A DNA stretch of 64,000 nucleotides from contig NC_088791.1 of NCBI RefSeq assembly GCF_011386835.1, positions 127,510,943 to 127,574,942 of the forward strand, in the 5' to 3' direction. The DNA is from Chrysemys picta bellii (Eukaryota; Chordata; Testudines; Emydidae). How positions within the stretch are numbered: the stretch's first letter is position 1; the number at the start of each line of letters is the position of its first letter. Below, one piece after another: positions 23,006-36,650 of the stretch. The notes beneath the pieces were generated by a model. The model saw only the letters and a list, made by a program, of their open reading frames with translations, did not search any database and was not told where the DNA came from. The translations under genes and the position numbers were made by a program.

Positions 23006-26000
23006 TGGTAGCCTTCCCTCTGGCTCATGAGGGCTAGAGGTGACTGTTTCTTAGGGTCAGTCAGACAGTTTGTTTGAGCAAATTCAGGATTATTTCCTTT
23101 ATTTCAATATTGTCTTAGATAAAGTTAAAGGGGTTAACAATTTCCAGAAAAGTAATAAATGGGATAGAAAATAAAAAGCATGGGATAATGGCTAGCTCAA
23201 AGGACTAGTAAAGAAATATAGAGCATTTTATGTCCATCTCAAATCAGGCCTATGTCAGCAGAGCCCATAACTATTATCTGACCACTTATGAGCGTTCCAT
23301 GTGAGATGAGCTAATCTAATTCCACATTGCCAAGTAGAGTCTGTCTACTGTTACTTGGGCTGTTTGTATCTGGTCCTCCACTTCTTATTTTGTGGTCACA
23401 GCCTCAGGTTCTGCCACCTGTGGAGAAGGATTTCTTTTCCAGTATAGTTTTTTCATTGGAACAGTGTGTGGTAATGCTGTTTGGATGGAGGTAATATCAA
23501 GGCAACAGTACCCGGAACAACTAAATATCAAAGGCAGTTTCCTTGGGAATGCTTGTACTTCCATTGCCAGTTTGAGGAGACATACACGCACTAGCTCTCA
23601 TTGGTAAATGGTAGTTTGTCTTAGCCATGTGTATGGCCAGTGCAGTTGCACTGCCCCAGGAACAAGGCTGAGTGGATTGTGACTCAAGTCAGAATCTACC
23701 TCCCCATTTCCTCTTGCTCTATGGGAGACAGACCCTTCACCAGCACCTATACCTGGCACGGACTACATCTCCCAGTGTGCTGTTGCAGCTCTGCTGCCTG
23801 GTGCATTGGGGGCAGAGCTGAAGCAATGCCCATCTACACAGACTGAGAGGGAGGTGGGTAATGACTCTGCAGAAACTGCTTCCTTCACCCATCCGCTCAC
23901 CTGCTATGCAAGTAGCTAGGTCAAGGGATTAAAGAGGTGATTTATATTGGCAATGGTGGAAAATTTTGGGACAATACTTCTGAGTGGAAAAATTAATTAT
24001 TGCTGTTACTTTGATGCATCTGCATCTTGTATTAAACCTGTAGTTTAGTTTTCAGAAAAATTATTTTTATCCCTCCATTGTGGAAAGAAGTATGGTGTTA
24101 GCCCTGTGGTATCATTCTGATGGAAACCTTCTGGGGCTTGTTCTTAGGAATGTATTGTTTACATCTCTTCGTCTTCATAGTTTTTTTTTTGCTATTGTGA
24201 TAAGTTCTTAAGACATAGAAAAAGCAGAGATTTAAGTTGTAAAATGAGATGCGATTATTAAAGCAGGTTGTTGGCAGGCTAGCCACCCTAATTATATTTT
24301 TTCTGAAGCTGCATAGGTGAAGTGTTGTAAGAAAAAAGTCTCGGACCAAATTTGCAGTTCAGGTCACTAAAAATATGGCTGTGCAGGATATCACTGAATG
24401 TGAGTGTTGACTTATATAACATGTCTGATATAAAACCAAATGTTTTTATTCAGTGCTGGTAGAGCTTGAGCAGCAACAGACATATGCAAAGTTCAAACCT
24501 GTGCAAGGAGTGAAAACTCCTTTTTACCTAAATAGTCTGGTGGGGCTCACCGCCCTCTTAGCCCCTGCTGCAGGGAGGGGAAGCAGTCAGAAACTGCCGC
24601 ATCTAGGACACCAGGGGGCAGGCTGAGCCCTGTGGGCCACTTGTCTCCACCCCTGGGACAGGCATGGAACTTTCTCCGGAGGGGAACCTGCCAAGAACCA
24701 CCTTCAAACACCTTGGGTGTTTTTGTGGAAGGGGGGGAAGGGAGGAGTTGTGTTTTTTGCTTTGTCTCTCACAGAATGAGACTGAGTGTCCCTTACTTGG
24801 GAGGTTGTGAGGAAAGAAGGGGAGTGCTTGGGTAGAGCAAGGACTGTAAGCGATGTTTGACAGGCAGGTTGGACATGCGGGCGGCGAGTCTGTTCTGCAA
24901 AGAGAAAACTGAGTATAAACGATTTATTCTGTATCTGTTGGTTTTGTCTTTTTTTAAGATTATACAGTCTTTGGGGCAGCAGCTATCCTCTGTGATTATA
25001 CAGTGCCTAACACAATGGAGCCCCCAGCCCTTCACCCCAACCGCCTGTTCAGTAGAAAGTTGGCTTTTTGTTTCACTCCAGCTGTCTGCATAGTAGCACA
25101 GAAGAGAACTGCCAAGTTCAGCTGTTGCATATAGCTAGAAAATTCTCTGTGTCCTGAGTTGGAACTTTCTTGACAAAAGAATATGATGCTAAGGAAAGTT
25201 ACTCTCTAGAAACTAAAGTCTTCTGTTCAGCAAAGGAACAAATACATCATGGATAGCAACTATTTATCTTCATCAACATTACCCTGTCCATTTTCAGGGA
25301 CATCATCTAAAGAGTGTCACGGTAGTTCATTTTCCATCTCCCATTAATTCTTTCTTCTCTATTAAGAGTGCAGTTTTTTGTGGTGTGAACACCATTGTTT
25401 TCTCTTTTTCTTTGCTAAAATATATTCATTTTGAAAGGGGGAATCCGTATCTCAAATGGAGTTTTTGTTTGGGCATTCCAAAAAGCCGTTGACAATTAGT
25501 ATAAGCAGTATGTCAATATTGAAACAAGTCAAAAATGTTTCTCATTTTTCAGTAAAAATTTTCTGACCCGCTCTAATCAATATGCAGCTTTTAACTAATA
25601 AAACAAAACATTAATTACAAATGTGAATTTAAGAAGATGCCTTAGAAGTAGATGATGTTAACATAACTTCCTTCCCTCTGCAGAGTACATGGCCAGTAGT
25701 CATTATTGCTGGGGTTCTTATGCTTTTTGTAGACACATGGAAATGACCATAAGAATTGTATAAAAGGAGAGTGGTCAGTAAACTTCAGACCCTGACTGTA
25801 TTCTTAGGTACTTGGCTCTACTGCGATGCAGGCAGGCAATGAGATTTCTTGGGCAGGAAAATGGTTTGACTCAAAACGATTTTATTCTTTAGGCAAGGGA
25901 AAAAAAGTCTTGATTACCAAAAGCATTAGACATCAATGCCAGGCACATGCCTACCTGAATGGGATTGCTCTAATTTTGCAAATAACTCTCTCCATAGAAA

Positions 26001-27497
26001 GCAATCAATACTTTTTTTTTTTTTCTTTCAGAGGAAAGATTACTTAAGGAATGTAGGTTCTGAGTTTTGAGATGCATATCATTTTACAGTTATAGCTGAC
26101 AATAGTGCTTCCCTAAATTTAACTTCTCCATTGATTCAGAGTAGAGGAAGAGTCTTCTTGTGTGGATAGAAAATATACTTCAGATGCATCTTTTATAAGG
26201 TGTAAACTTACAAACAAAATTTAAAAAAATAAAATGTCTGTTTTGTCTAATAAATTAGTTAATTTTTTTTATAACGTTGTTGGCTTTTGAGAAGTCTGGC
26301 TGATATGAAGGCTGCTCAACCTGAAAATATGAGCAAGATCTGACTTGTTTAGAATTCCTCTTTTTTGTAATGTAATCCCATTTTTTAAAATGTCAAAATT
26401 CATAAATCAAGCTGTCATCATTAGACTCCTTTACTTACTGTTCCTGTAACAGTCAAATAAATTAAATTCCTAAGTAGAAGATACATACCTCCTTGCTTAG
26501 TTTTTTAATTATAGGTTATAATTTTTTACTCTCAAGTATTCTGAGGTATCAGAAATAACTCTTAGTTGGGTTAACTGCATCTGTCTCTCAACAGTTTATA
26601 TTATGTAAAAGAGGCAGTGTTTGCATTCTGTATTGTGTGTTGTTCAGTTCATTTAACTGACTACACACTTGGGCTAGGCCATCCAATTGTCTGTAAAGGA
26701 AGGTACAGAAGGTGTTAAAATGACATAGATTTAATTATATATGACATTATTAGAGAGAGAGAGAGAAATCAACATTATTTTATTGATGTTTCTGAAGGAA
26801 AAAATGATACTGCGATGGATATTGAAATCCCTGTTAAAATTACCCACATACCACTACACCATCACAGAGTTGTTAGTGCTACTACTTTTTCACGTCATGG
26901 TATTTCATTCTTATGGCCTGACTGTCGGAAGTGCAAAATTCTTACTGAAGTTGGACAAACCATTTACTTTGAGTAGATCTATTATTAAAGTAGCCTATTT
27001 TAAGCTTCTAATATAGTATGTATAATAGATACAGAGGGTTTCTTGTACCTTTTTTTTAAACACATTTGTTTAAATTCTTTCTCAGTATTGCTGCTTGCTG
27101 GTGGCAGGATCACCATATGTGGAAGAATGTGTGCCTTTTTTGATCACATACTCTCCACCAAAGATCTTAGCTTGTACTAGAAATTCTTTTTTACTGGTGT
27201 CAGATACCACTCACATACTGTTTTTGTATAGATTTTCCACTATTGCAACAGAGAGGATTTCATTATAGTTTTCCATATCGTTTTCCTTAGTTTTAACCTC
27301 AGTATGAACTTGAGTTTCCTCTTCTCTTTTGCCCAATCAACATCCCAGGTACTATTTTCTTAAAGTTACATCAGACTTTACAATGAGCTGATCTTATAAT
27401 GTTGTGCATTTTGCATAGAATCCTTTTGGAAATAGTTTTCTTTTCCTCTCCATTTACAGATGCTTAAATGTTTCTTATAGTTGCCTATGAGCTACAG
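23006..27497. other. Intron; no gene seen
   Basis: Mostly AT-rich. A GC-richer patch at about 23640-23850 and another at 24530-24840 look like old repeat fragments but I cannot name them. A short (AG)n tract lies at 26752-26766. No splice-framed ATXN10 exon was recognised. Confidence 0.55.
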
Positions 27498-27884
27498 CAG
27501 TGGTTCTCAACCAGGGGTATGTAGAGGTCTTCCAAGGGGTACCTCAGCTCATCTAGATATTTGCCTAGTTTTACAATAAGCTAGCCAAGTCAGTACAAAC
27601 TATAATTTCATACAGACAATGACTTGTGTATATACTGCTCTATATACTATACGCGGAAATGTAAGTACAAGATTTATATTCCAGTTGACCTATTTTTTAT
27701 AATTATATGGTAAAAATGAGAAAGGAAGCAATTTTCCAGTAATAGTGTGCTGTGACACTTTTTTGTATTTTTATGTCTGCTTTTGTAAGCAAATAGTTTT
27801 AATGTGAGGTGAAATTTGGGGGCAGGCAAGACAAATCAGACTCCTGAAAGAGTTACAGAATTCTGGAAAGGTTAAAGGCCTCTG
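27498..27884. mobile_element. hAT-like non-autonomous element
   Basis: Begins with the classic hAT end CAGTGGTTCTCAACC and ends in a degenerate complement, GGTTAAAGGCCTCTG. The flanks AGCTACAG (27490-27497) and AGCTTACAG (from 27885) look like an 8-bp target duplication with one inserted base. The interior is AT-rich with no ORF. Confidence 0.7.
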
Positions 27885-28519
27885 AGCTTACAGTGTCAGT
27901 CACTTTTGTATCTCTGTTTTCTTGGCTTGGTATAGTAGTTTTGGCCCTCTTGAGTTATTAAAGTTTCTAGGTTTGTATTTTATGAGGAACCTAAAGTAAA
28001 AATAATTGAGAATTTCTGTTTTATCAAACTTCAGGGCTTGACCACCACTTTTTGTGAATAAAATCCCCAAATAACCAGTTATTTAAGAACATGTTATGGA
28101 AAACAAGCCAAAATATTATTGAAACAATTTTGTTTGCAGAGTAATGCAACATGATCATATGTGGTGGATCCACTTTATTGTATTAACTGCGTGTTGTAGA
28201 GTGCACAGGTTCATTGTGAAGAGTAAGGGAAAGAGACCAGTTAGGATGGTAGTTTCTTGGGGAAAACATGTTCTTTATCATGCTACTGATCAACAAGTTT
28301 TAAATCACTGAACATATGCAATAAACACAAGTATTAATTGTAACAATCCCACCTCCCACTGGAATCTCTGAAAATTCCAGTCTGCCTGAATACTGCTAAA
28401 GGAGTCTAAGGGACTTAGCAGCCCAATTCTCATTTAATTTCAATGGGGTTAGAGTGTCTAACTCTCTGTCTGTATCCCTCCTCTATCCTTTCACTCCTCA
28501 AGTGCTCCAAAGCTCTAAT
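27885..28519. other. Intron; no gene seen
   Basis: AT-rich intron between two hAT-like elements. No feature recognised. Confidence 0.6.
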
Positions 28520-28527
28520 TACTAGAG

Positions 28528-28860
28528 CAATGCTTCTCAAAGCTGGTCCGCCGCTTGTGCAGGGAAAGCCCCTGGCGGTCCGGGCCGGTTTGTTAACCTG
28601 ACGCGTCCGCAGGTTTGGCCAATTGCGGCTCCCACTGGCCGCGGTTCGCTGCTCCGGGCCAATGGGGGCTGCTGGAAGCGGCGGCCAGCACATCCCTCAG
28701 CCTGCGCCGCTTCCCACAGCCCCCATTGGTCTGGAGTTGCGAACCGCGGCCAGTGGGAGCCGCGATTGGCCGAACCTGCGGATGTGGCCGGTAAACAAAC
28801 CGGCCCGGACCACCAGGGGCTTTTCCTGCACAAGCAGCAGACCGGCTTTGAGAAGCACTG
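28528..28860. mobile_element. CpG-rich palindromic hAT-like MITE
   Basis: 333-bp, almost fully palindromic element. The left end CAATGCTTCTCAAAGC pairs with the right end, whose complement is CAGTGCTTCTCAAAGC. Arms of about 155 bp pair throughout, including CGGCTCCCACTGGCCGCGGT on both. Flanks TACTAGAG (28520-28527) and TATTAGAG (28861-28868) agree at 7 of 8 positions, a hAT-type duplication. It is strikingly GC- and CpG-rich in an AT-rich intron. Overlapping ORFs on both strands follow from the palindrome and are not genes. Confidence 0.85.
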
Positions 28861-28868
28861 TATTAGAG

Positions 28869-29655
28869 GGTCTTAACTTGAAATATCCTTTCCAAGGGGT
28901 AGTTTTAATGGACCCTTAAGTCTGCATCCATTTTTTTTAACCAATCCACCCTCTATGACTCTCTCCATCCTCTAAATAAATAAAATAAAATAAAAATTAG
29001 GAACCATATGTGAACCAAGACTTAGCCTGAAGGATGCAAGAGAATAAAACAGCATTTAGCAATCGAAAAGGAGGTGGCAGAGGAAAAGGAAAATTTAAAG
29101 GAAAACTAAAGACATGTCAGGGAATTGCAGTTGCTTATTCAGATGGAATCAGCAGTACTTAATTTCTCCCATCAGAATTTATTATAACTTGTGAACACTC
29201 AGCACTGTACTGCTCTCAGTTCAATGTGGTACTGCCCAACTGCAAGATGGTGCTGTTTGTTTCTTTGGGACCTGCAGTAATCTGAGGTAATTTCATTTTA
29301 GAGGCTATTGCTCTTTAAGAATAAAGTGTTTTTACTTTTAGTTCTACTGCGTGTATAAGAATGGAGAAATGCTCTCTACTGTGTACACTGAAACTAGTTC
29401 CTCTTTCTCTGTGTCATTCTCATACTAGGGATTTGGAGAAGGATTTGGTAAAATAGGGGTACTTTTCTAGGTTAATCAATTTCCTCCAGGCCTACTCTTC
29501 ATCAGTCTCTCATTATCCCATCAGATTTTTTCCTTTCAGTATTTAATCAATGCTAAGTCTGTAACCGTGTAACAAAATGGACACCTCAGTCTTCACTCCT
29601 TTGGTTAAATAAGTAAGTGGAGATGCCTTTATTGCAGATCTTGGAAAATAATTTA
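28869..29655. other. Intron; no gene seen
   Basis: AT-rich sequence between two MITEs. No recognisable element. Confidence 0.6.
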
Positions 29656-29663
29656 CCACCGCC

Positions 29664-30111
29664 TAGGGTTGCCAGATGTCTGGTTTTCGACCAGAAAGTC
29701 CAGGCACAAGGGAACACTGTATAGTGTCCGTTCAGATGTACTGACTGGACACGGTATTGTGGGTGTGTGTGGTGGAGAGGCGCCAGCCCCTGCTCAGCTG
29801 TCACTGCCTCCTGCCCGCATCTTGTGGGCAGTAAGGCTCTGTATCCAGGGCTGTAGTTCCTGTCCCAGTCCCAGAGCAGTGTGAGGCCAGCTGGCGGCAG
29901 GAGGGAGGTGGAGAGGGTGGAGCGACGAGGAAGGAGGAGAGGGGAGAGCAGCAAGTGACAGGGGAAGGGTGAAGAGGAGCAAACGGGGTGGGACCTCAGG
30001 GGAAGAGGCGGAGCAGGGGCAGGGCCTCAGAGGAAGAGGCAGAGGAGGGGGAGGTTTCGGTGCTCCTGCTTTAGTGTCTAGTTTTCAGAAATTAGAAAGT
30101 TGGCAACCCTA
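29664..30111. mobile_element. hAT-like MITE with TAGGGTTGCCA ends
   Basis: 448-bp element. The left end TAGGGTTGCCAG is inverted at the right end, TTGGCAACCCTA. Flanks CCACCGCC (29656-29663) and ACACCGCC (30112-30119) agree at 7 of 8, consistent with a hAT 8-bp duplication. The interior is GC-rich with purine-rich GGAGAGG blocks. A minus-strand ORF of 122 codons covers part of it and has no domain. Its terminal TAGGGT resembles the ends of the MITEs at 12178 and 47819. Confidence 0.78.
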
Positions 30112-33100
30112 ACACCGCCCCACAAGCAAACAGTGATGGAGCCTGTCCATTACATGTGTGTCTCAAATAGTTTTGATCTTTTAGTATATTAGGTTTATTG
30201 CTTGCAGCGAAAAAAAAGTTACCATGCTACAAAAGGCAAACTTTTTTTTAAAAAAATAAGCAATTAAACCGCTAATATGTGTATTTATGAAGTCATCTTG
30301 TGCTCTACTGAAATTTAATTTCAAATTATAAACCAAAGATTCCAGTAAAATGCATCACTTCAAGTAAATAAAAGGTTCCAGTGAGAGTTGAGGCAGTTTG
30401 AATCCAATGATTTTAACAAATATGTTGTGCAACACTTAGTTATTGATCTGCTCACTTATACAATGGCTTACTCATAAAATAATATAAAGAACAAAAAGTG
30501 ACTTTCTGCAGCAGAAATTTAATGTGAATTCAGAAATGTTGGTTTTCAGTGACAGTGGTGCTTGAACAGGGGTCAAGGTTGGCAGTATAGATAGGCATAG
30601 TGGAGACGGTGAATTGGGGGTAACATATAAGAAAATTTAGTGTAGATAAGTAAGGAGAAAGCAGTTATGCAGAGCCCAGAATGCTATTGCAAGATGCTTG
30701 GATATGAAGCTGCAGAAGCGGAGGGGAACCAGTGCAGGGATTCATGCTGGTGGTGTATGTTGACTGTATCAGACAAGAAAGATAATTTGGTTAGCTGTTT
30801 CCTGTAGACTGCAGAAGGGCTATGAAGGTGTCAGGGATGCCAGAGTAAGAGGTCACAATAGTCGAGATAATGAGGACCAAGATGAGTGCAGGACACTGGA
30901 AAACCAACTGATTTTGTAGATTATGTGCAAGAAGCAGCTGCAGGATTTGAAGATGGTTTGGTTATGTGGGGGAAGGGAGAAGGCAAAGCAAGAAAAATGT
31001 GCTTGACAACTTACTAGAGTTTTATTTAAGGATATTTACTCTGTAGATTGTGACATGTGATGTTGACAGTTTGTGTTTTAATGGTTATAAAGCTTTAACT
31101 TTTTGAATGTGTCTACTGTCATTTCAATTTTCACAGTTGTGATTTAAATTTTCACAAATTATGGGAGGGTGGTCAGATAATTATTTAATCAAAAAATCTA
31201 AAAATATGCTTAAAAGTAAACTTAAGTATTATCGATCAGATAATTATATTTTTATATTTATATTTTATAAAAAAATAAAAAATGAATTCTGCCAAGCCTA
31301 TTTATGGTATAGCTAGGAGGTTGTTTGGTCCTTAGTCATTGTATATAACATATATCAAAACTAAATTAAATTTTAAGATTAATATAATCCATCTCCTATA
31401 TCAATTCAAATATCTGTGTGTGTGGGCATGTGTGTATAGTTAACCATTGGAAGAGGCATAGGAGAGAGCAATTGTTATCTTCTATATTATGCTCTTGATG
31501 TCACTGCCATACAGAATAAAAGTTTGTTTCTGTGACTTGTAAATGTGGCTTTTGTACCAACATGGAGTTTATGATCTTAGTTCTGATTTAGGCAGATCAG
31601 TCATTCTTTCTGAGGAGAAAGGAAAATCCTGATATGATCACTCTGTAGAAATTATACCTCAATCCCCTTTTTTTTTGAGGCAATATGTCAAATCCCCAGT
31701 GGAGGCACTTGTGTACCACTGCTCAATTAAACATCTGATCAGACTGGAGCGCTTCTGTAGTCAGTGTATCAAAATGTAACTAACTGTGTGTGGGCTCTTG
31801 AGCAAGAAGATTGGAATTCAGGGTTTTTTTTTCCTGTTGTCATTTTCAATTGGAACTATTTGCATTGTTGTACATCTTAAATTACTAATCTTCCCACAAG
31901 CAGTATTTAGGTCATGTTACTCATATACATTGTAAAGAGATTCTATAATGCAAGATAAATTAATCTCTGGGTAAGATTCACAACCACTTATATGATCCAT
32001 TTCTCTGCAAATGTTTCATTGCCAAATTGGGGCTGTGGGAGGGGAAATCTAGAATAAATTCTATCTATATAACTTTTTTTTCCTTTTTGTATCACTAATG
32101 GACTCAGTTCATGTATGTGGAGAAAATAACCTCATTTGGATGATAATGATAACTGTCTAAACATATGAAATGCAGTTGGAAATCTTTTTGTAAAAGTGGA
32201 AAATTATATTAAATTATCCAAAGCTAAAAACTTCTGGAAAGAGAATCTGTTGTTGTAGCTTGAAACTTAAATGCCAAAATTACTCAAGACTGTTTGTTTT
32301 ACTGTTCAATTTAATTATAAAAATAACTATGGAAACAAGTACTCATATAGATCACTTTTTACTCAAATAAATACCTTTTTGTAAATAGTCTAATTGAAAT
32401 GTGAATGAATATACTTTACGATATTGATTTTTTTAAAAAACATTTGAGTGTATAGAATTTGTTGAACTGGGCTTGTGTAAATCTAATTTTCCGGCTTTAT
32501 CTTTTATTCATTGCCATGTTGTCTTTTAAATGTTTAGATTATTGGCTTTCCCTGAAATTATATTTTCAGAGTATATGTTTCACTTTACTCAAGAAGTTTT
32601 TCAAGATTTGTACAACACTATTTTTATATTCAAATCTAATTAATACATTTCAAGTAAAATTGTTGAAATTGCAGGTGGTATAAATTTGGAGGTCAATTTA
32701 CCGAAGTCAAATTAAATGTAATTTTCACAAATTAAGATAAATATATTGTTGCTTGCTAATCCAGGTTACTTATAACTTTGGGCCAAAATCTTCTTGTTTT
32801 ACATGATTAATCCCATTTGTATGGGAGTGAGCAGCAGTTGGACATTTGTCTACAAACTAGAATGGTCTACACACCTACACCCACGCCGTAACGTGCTCTC
32901 ACTGAAGTCCATTGCAAAACTTCAGTTGACTTCAATAGAAGTTGGCTGTGTCCTCTGGCATGGACAAAATCATGTCCATGTTTTGTGCATGGCTCTCCCC
33001 CTGACTTTTTGGAAGGGTGAGATGTTAGTTGTAGAACTGATCAAAACTCAGAATTTCAGTTCTGTGGGAAATTCCAACATTTTCAAATTTTTCATTTCTT

Positions 33101-33505
33101 CCTGATTGGAACAAAATGTTGAATTTTTAAAATGTCCTAAAAAATTTTCAGAATTTTTATTTTATATTGAAAATATTGAAGCTACCTTATCAAAGAGCTT
33201 CATTTTGATATATTATAAATAATATAACAAATATAATATAATCAAAATGATAGTTGAAATGAATCACTTCAACCTTATTGAAATGAAGCGCTTTGATAAT
33301 TTTTCAGTTGAAAATTTTGATAATACTGATACATGCTAAATGTTTACATTTCATTGAATGAGCATAGTCTGAGAGGAAACAACTTTCAACCAGCTCTAGT
33401 TAGCTACCTAAATTACAGAAGTTCCCCTAGTTCCATTCATGGGAAGGTTGTGGACTGGGGAAGAAGCTCAGTGTTGCCAGCTCTACCAGTTTTATTGCTA
33501 GTTTC

Positions 33506-33507
<2 letters not shown>

Positions 33508-33541
<34 letters not shown>
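33508..33541. repeat. (TG)n microsatellite, 17 units
   Basis: Uninterrupted TG dinucleotide run. Cys/Val and Thr/His runs in ORFs here are artefacts of it. Confidence 0.97.
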
Positions 33542-33543
<2 letters not shown>

Positions 33544-34420
33544 AGTGAGTATCTTAAAACCTCAGTTCCGCGAGTCATGTGATTACATGAGAATCTCACT
33601 TCCATTTTTAAAAGAGTTTCTAGCCCTTGTCGCTGTGGGGAGAAGTGTCGAAATGCAAACTGTCCCTTTCTGTGTTTCAGGGACAATAGTGGGCAGACAA
33701 GTCTCTGTCAAACAGGGAGCTTAGGAAATCTGGGTGTAGAGCTCCAGATCCAGTGTGGAAGGCCTGAGGGCTTGTGCATAAGATGGTCCTTTAGTCCTTG
33801 CCCCCAACAGATCCTAGGGCATATTCAGGTTTTGGGCATCCCTTCCCTGACAGAACAATCTCAGGGAAACTGTTCAAGGTTCCCTTCATGGAGTTTTCTG
33901 TCTTCTGTCTCCTCTTTCTCTGACCCCACTCACTGTCAGCCTGCTTCTGCAGGTTTTTCAGTGTGAAGGGTCCACCTGGCCCTTTGAAAATCAACTTCAA
34001 AGAAAACTACTTATTTATACTCGCTGATAGGAATTTGTCTTACTGTTGCTAAGATCTATAATTCACTATTTTTTCTTCAGTTGAAAGTTGCTTTTTTAAG
34101 AAACCAGGAAGAGAATCGTTTTGTGCCAAGTATATTTGATAGTAAAAAAAAAAAAAAAATAGTGTGTTTCAGAAAGGTAGCAAGGACAACATAATATGGA
34201 GTGGAAATGAAAACTGTCTATATTTGTCTCTTATTGGTACAATCTCCCATCCGGGTACCCTCAGCATTGGTCCTATGGAAACAAATCTTTCAAATTATTT
34301 TTAAATCCCGTTTACCCAGTCAAAGATATTGCCTCTGAAAGGTGTGCAATAAAATGTGATACATCATAAAGAGTTACTGCATTTGTGTAGCAACCACTTC
34401 ATCAAGTTGTGATATCTCAT

Positions 34421-34441
34421 TTGTTGTTGTTGTTGTTGTTG
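34421..34441. repeat. (TTG)n microsatellite
   Basis: Seven TTG units followed by a T run. Confidence 0.95.
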
Positions 34442-36290
34442 TTTTTTTTTCCAAGTGATTAAACTGTTATGCAACAAGCACACTTCATATTTCACTTGTG
34501 GCAACCTGAAGTTGCTTTTGAATTATACACATCCGGACCTGTATCAAATTGGTGAAATGTTGGAAGAGGTGAAAAGGAATATAGTGTAAACAAGACTAAA
34601 CTGAATTTTTCAAACTCTGTAAATGATTGACTCCCTCTCTACTTGAGGAAAGATATACCAAGTATCAGATAGTTAGTAACACATTTTTATATGCTAATTG
34701 CGGCCATTTGAGAAGGATTCATTATGGAATAGCTGAAACGATCTGAACTATACATTTGCAAATTCATATATAAAATCTACTGCTCCATTCTTTGTAGAGA
34801 TGTGAATTTAGCTAGTTGATGGGTTCTTTACATTCACAGTTGCATACGTTTGCTTGTTGCTAGGTTGCCAAGCATTTGAAAAAACAAACACTCAACAAAA
34901 CCCTTGTTGTAATTTAAAGTCAATTAAGAAACTAATATGTAATCTCCTCATGTGCAGCTTCATGTATCATCTCGTCCATAAAAGCCTGAGGCATCAGTAG
35001 TCTTTACAGCATAAAATTTAGTGCTACAGCATGCCTGGCTTATTGTATATCATAGTATATATGGCTTTTATAGACACATAAATCACAACAGCAAGATTCT
35101 TGCACATACAAATATAAAAGTGATTTTTAATCTCAACAAGGCTGTCTAAAATGTAATCTAATAAAGGAAATTGATCCTTTGCAGGGAAAATATTTATTTT
35201 ATCACTAAAATATAGCAATCATAATATGTTCAGATCTTTAGATTAATGTAGAGAAAAATTACTAAACCCTTTTAAAAAGGCTAGATTGTTTGTACTGCAG
35301 TGGGTGTCACTGGAGGGCTGGCCTACTGTGTAACCAGAAGCTATGTTGTAGGAGTAGAGCAGTGAGTCTGGTCAGTCAGTTCAAATGGCTACCTTTTGTC
35401 TTCAGCCTTCACCTCAGTCTCACTCACCTAACATGAGGGTTGGCATACTTCTGTCTCTGTTACAAAAAACCATAATGATAATTATTTTATTGGATTAGTG
35501 CAAAGAGACACTGATCAGAGAGAGGACCTTCTTGTTTTAAACATTGTATAGACTTGCAGCGAAAAGACATTCCCTGCCCCAAAGAGTTCAGAGACTAGAT
35601 GCACCTGTGACAATAATTTGCTTGTTCATGTGCGGATTTCTTAGGAATTATAGGATATGGTTGTGAAACAACTGTTTGCTGTTATCTCATGTTAATCTCC
35701 TTTTGCATTGTAGTTTTTAAGTTTTTTGTAGTTTGCTTTATTTTCATTATTTTGTTGAAATTCACTTTTAGCCCTTGCTCACTTGAGACGAGTGATAGTA
35801 AATATTGTGTGGGGTCAGCTATTGGAACCTTGTTTGTGCTAGGGAAGTGTGGATTTCTCAGACCTTTCAAACGAAGTCCAGCACTGCTCTACCTGGTCTG
35901 GGAAAAAAGGGGCTTCTCCCACTGTGCTTGCCCCTTTTGAACTCACTAGCCTTTCTGAGCCCTGGGATGAGCCAGCGTGTCAACACACTCATCCACTCCC
36001 CCTTTTGCAGCAGCTCCTGAGCCTTGTTCCCCCTGCTGGCCATAAAGCGCTACTCCCTCTTCCTCTGCAAACTAGACGAATCTTTCACCCCTCCTATCCC
36101 TGGTTTAAAGGTTTCAACCTTCAGTGGGGCTTAGAGTAAGAAATATATAAGAGGATCAAGCTTTGCATTCACAGTTCTGTCCTGCTTATGTATGTTACTG
36201 TGTTTGTATAAAAGTTACACGTAACAAATCTTCTACATTGAGACAAATTCTGATTTGTTACACGGATATAACTTAGAGTACAATTTAGCC

Positions 36291-36642
36291 TAGAGGTTAT
36301 CAAACTTCATTGCACCACAACACCTTCTGACAACAAAAATTACTACATGACCCCAGGAGGAGGGACCGAAGCTTGAGCCCACCCAAGCCCCACCACTCTG
36401 GGTGAGGGAGCCAAAGTCAATGCCCAAAGGCTTCAGCCCCAGGCAGGGGGCCTGTAACTTAAGCCCCAGGCAGGGGGCCTGTAACTTAAGCCCCACTGCC
36501 AGGGCTGAAGTCCTTGGGCTTTGGCTTCATCCCAAGGCAGTGGGGCTTGAGCCTCGGCTTCAGCCCCGGGCCCCAAAAAGTCTTAGTCAGCCCTGGTGAC
36601 CCCATTAAAATGGGGTCGTGACCCACAGTTTGAGAACCGCTG
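36291..36642. mobile_element. hAT-like non-autonomous element with internal 27-bp duplication
   Basis: The left end TAGAGGTTATCAAACTT corresponds to hAT-type CAGTGGTTCTCAAAC, and the right end CAGTTTGAGAACCGCTG is its inverse. Flanks ATTTAGCC (36283-36290) and AGTTAGCC (36643-36650) agree at 7 of 8. The interior is GC-rich. A perfect 27-bp tandem duplication, two units at 36435-36461 and 36462-36488, contains CAGGGGGCCTGTAACTT. No gene is encoded. Confidence 0.82.
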
Positions 36643-36650
36643 AGTTAGCC

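Larger units (their letters stand above)
30120..36282. other. Intron; no gene seen
   Basis: AT-rich intron. The stretch 30540-30960 is purine-rich and may be an ancient decayed interspersed repeat. A (TG)n tract lies at 33508-33541 and (TTG)n at 34421-34441. ORFs around 35689-36139 in three overlapping frames show no conserved motif. No ATXN10 exon was recognised. Confidence 0.5.

Noticed and set aside
28430..28919. GC-rich overlapping ORFs on both strands, or a CpG-island promoter
   Set aside because: The stretch is a palindromic transposon with TSD; the ORFs on the two strands mirror each other.
29586..29954. 122-codon minus-strand ORF
   Set aside because: Lies mostly within a MITE, has no domain and no splice context.
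33504..33724. ORFs rich in Cys/Val or Thr/His
   Set aside because: Translation of the (TG)n microsatellite.
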